Shown: positions 31,652 to 32,379 of the stretch, piece after piece
Layout: each line of letters begins with the position of its first letter
Position numbering within the stretch: position 1 is the stretch's first letter
Source: a virus
Length of the DNA stretch: 32,379 nt
Virus record (IMG/VR): IMGVR_UViG_3300010430_000316
Span: 1-32,379 of that record
Direction: 5' to 3' (one strand)
Notes under the pieces: model-generated
What the model was told of the DNA's origin: nothing
The model's input: the letters and a program-made list of their open reading frames with translations, nothing else
Databases searched by the model: none
Translations under genes and position numbers: made by a program

Positions 31652-31906
31652 TCATGCTCGATTTCTGTTGATGAGCTGATAGACTTCATCTGCTACCAAG
31701 CATATTGGGTCGTATCGCCTTGGGACAAGATGGAACAGATGTGCTGTAACCATTGTCCAAAGTAGAATCACGAACCACCGCCTGACTGGGTGTTCAACTG
31801 CGTTGTAGAAGGCTGTTGATAGTGATTCGCCCTCTTTGTACGCTGCGACTACATCGTAGCCGATAACGTAAAGGGTGATCCCTAGCCAGCCCCAGTAACC
31901 TTTCAT
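31652..31906 (-). CDS. Small membrane protein of actinophage-like type
   Basis: An 84-residue protein starting MKGYWGWLGITLYVIGYDVV, with two hydrophobic segments (residues 4-21 and VRRWFVILLWTMVTAHLFHLV near 46-66) and a cytoplasmic connection AAYKEGESLSTAFYNAVEHP. I know similar proteins (W-L-x-x-x-x-x-V-x-x-Y-D-V, then L-S-x-x-F-x-x-x-x-x-H-P-x-x-R-W, then T-x-H-L-F) from actinobacteriophages, where the role is unknown. I take the ATG at 31904-31906, overlapping the next gene upstream as ATGA; AGGGGG lies before it. Confidence 0.7.
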   Translation of the reverse strand: MKGYWGWLGITLYVIGYDVVAAYKEGESLSTAFYNAVEHPVRRWFVILLWTMVTAHLFHLVPRRYDPICLVADEVYQLINRNRA

Positions 31907-32115
31907 ATATATCGCCCCCTGATGTCTGGAATGTCCCAACTGTGAAGTATGGGAGTTCTTGGTTCGCCCCGCTTTTCCAGTCGTGCTTCGACCAGTGAAC
32001 GGTAAGCGACCTTCGGTTGGTCATTCCTGTAGTACCGTATGCAGTAGCTACAGAATCGAGTATCGGCTTGCTCATCGTGGAGTCTGAATCCGCATATTTC
32101 ACATATCACAACCAT
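31903..32115 (-). CDS. Zinc-ribbon-like protein
   Basis: A 70-residue protein starting MVVICEICGFRLHDEQADTR and then FCSYCIRYYRND, with two C-x2-C pairs (residues about 5-8 and 22-25), a treble-clef or zinc-ribbon pattern. The remainder is basic. The ATG at 32113-32115 has AAAGGAG six bases upstream, so the longer frame to 32163 is not needed. Small zinc-ribbon proteins in phages often bind DNA or host proteins; role unknown. Confidence 0.62.
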   Translation of the reverse strand: MVVICEICGFRLHDEQADTRFCSYCIRYYRNDQPKVAYRSLVEARLEKRGEPRTPILHSWDIPDIRGRYI

Positions 32116-32248
32116 ATCTTCTCCTTTGAATGACTCGTATGATCTTGTGGATTTCAGCGTCAAAGTGCCTACGAAGTCTTTGTATACTCCGCAAGTATAG
32201 ACGCAATTCTTCTTCCGTTAGATGATTTAGGTCTTCTTCGGATAGCAT
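32099..32248 (-). CDS. 49-residue charged helical protein
   Basis: ATG at 32246-32248 overlaps the preceding stop as TGATG and has AAAGGAG just upstream; the stop overlaps the next gene by 17 bases. The product, MLSEEDLNHLTEEELRLYLR then SIQRLRRHFDAEIHKIIRVI, is one long amphipathic helix with a basic C-terminus. It could be a coiled-coil partner of the zinc proteins beside it. No family is known to me. Confidence 0.55.
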   Translation of the reverse strand: MLSEEDLNHLTEEELRLYLRSIQRLRRHFDAEIHKIIRVIQRRRYGCDM

Positions 32249-32379
32249 CATTCTCCTTTGTGGTCTCTACGGTGTGGAAATGGGCAAGTTCGGCACGTTT
32301 CGTGTCGCTGACATGTATCAACCTTATATCTCATTTGGTGATTGGTCGGCTTGGCTGGTGCAAGTTCGGGATAAGCCCA
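32248..32379 (-). CDS. Partial Cys-rich protein running off the right edge
   Basis: The minus strand is open from the last base to a TGA at 32248-32250, giving 43 C-terminal residues: WAYPELAPAKPTNHQMRYKV, then DTCQRHETCRTCPFPHRRDHKGE. The Cys spacing C-x5-C-x2-C with nearby His can bind zinc. The N-terminus is outside the window; an internal ATG would give only 28 residues. The TGA overlaps the next start, so it belongs to the same operon. Confidence 0.5.
   Translation of the reverse strand, partial: WAYPELAPAKPTNHQMRYKVDTCQRHETCRTCPFPHRRDHKGE

Overview
The window is part of the genome of a tailed double-stranded DNA bacteriophage (or a prophage), reading the standard genetic code with Shine-Dalgarno sites before most genes. 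It carries a complete HK97-type head module and the start of a tail module (tail tube, tail terminator, HK97-gp10-like protein, no sheath), which suggests a siphovirus. No integrase, tRNA or rRNA is seen. The host cannot be named from the sequence. The secreted CHAP lysin fits a bacterium with exposed peptidoglycan, and the DnaA box and sigma70-like promoters fit an ordinary bacterial host. A membrane protein near the right edge resembles small actinobacteriophage proteins. An actinobacterial or candidate-phylum host is possible but unproven.

Layout. Bases 1-27285 form one long block on the minus strand, read from right to left. First comes a replication-initiator-like gene carrying palindromic iterons (26572-27285) and a small unknown gene. 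Next is a glycan-synthesis cassette of about 9.6 kb (16696-26267): a nucleotide-sugar dehydrogenase-like protein, a NodB deacetylase, several glycosyltransferases (one a GT4-GT2 fusion), three methyltransferases (one apparently fused to a kinase-like domain), GDP-mannose 4,6-dehydratase and a GroES-like co-chaperonin. Then come small and large terminase and a portal-MuF fusion. Between portal and protease sits an unusual 7-kb block: an 1848-residue repetitive virion protein, two small proteins, a LamG-like protein and a 48-residue protein. The prohead protease, major capsid protein, head-tail connectors and the truncated tail tube gene follow.

Bases 27286-27574 form a divergent control region with promoters in both directions, two 12-bp palindromes, a GC-rich hairpin, a folded element and a consensus DnaA box. 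It is a good candidate for early control and, with the nearby iterons, for the replication origin. On the plus strand follow early or accessory genes (27575-30378): two small proteins (one with a recent 81-bp internal duplication), an ERF annealing protein, a 32-residue Cys-rich peptide, a three-motif DNA-binding protein, a KGG-motif protein, tiny genes, an HNH nuclease and a two-helix membrane protein that could be a holin. A secreted CHAP lysin and a glutaredoxin follow, each behind a similar promoter-like block. From 31283 to the right edge a second minus-strand operon encodes small zinc-finger-like and membrane proteins.

Working together: terminase, portal, protease and capsid genes build and fill the head. 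The glycan cassette probably makes or modifies a sugar chain, either on the virion or on the host surface. Replication probably starts at the initiator iterons and the DnaA-box region, and the CHAP protein with a small membrane protein probably carries out lysis.
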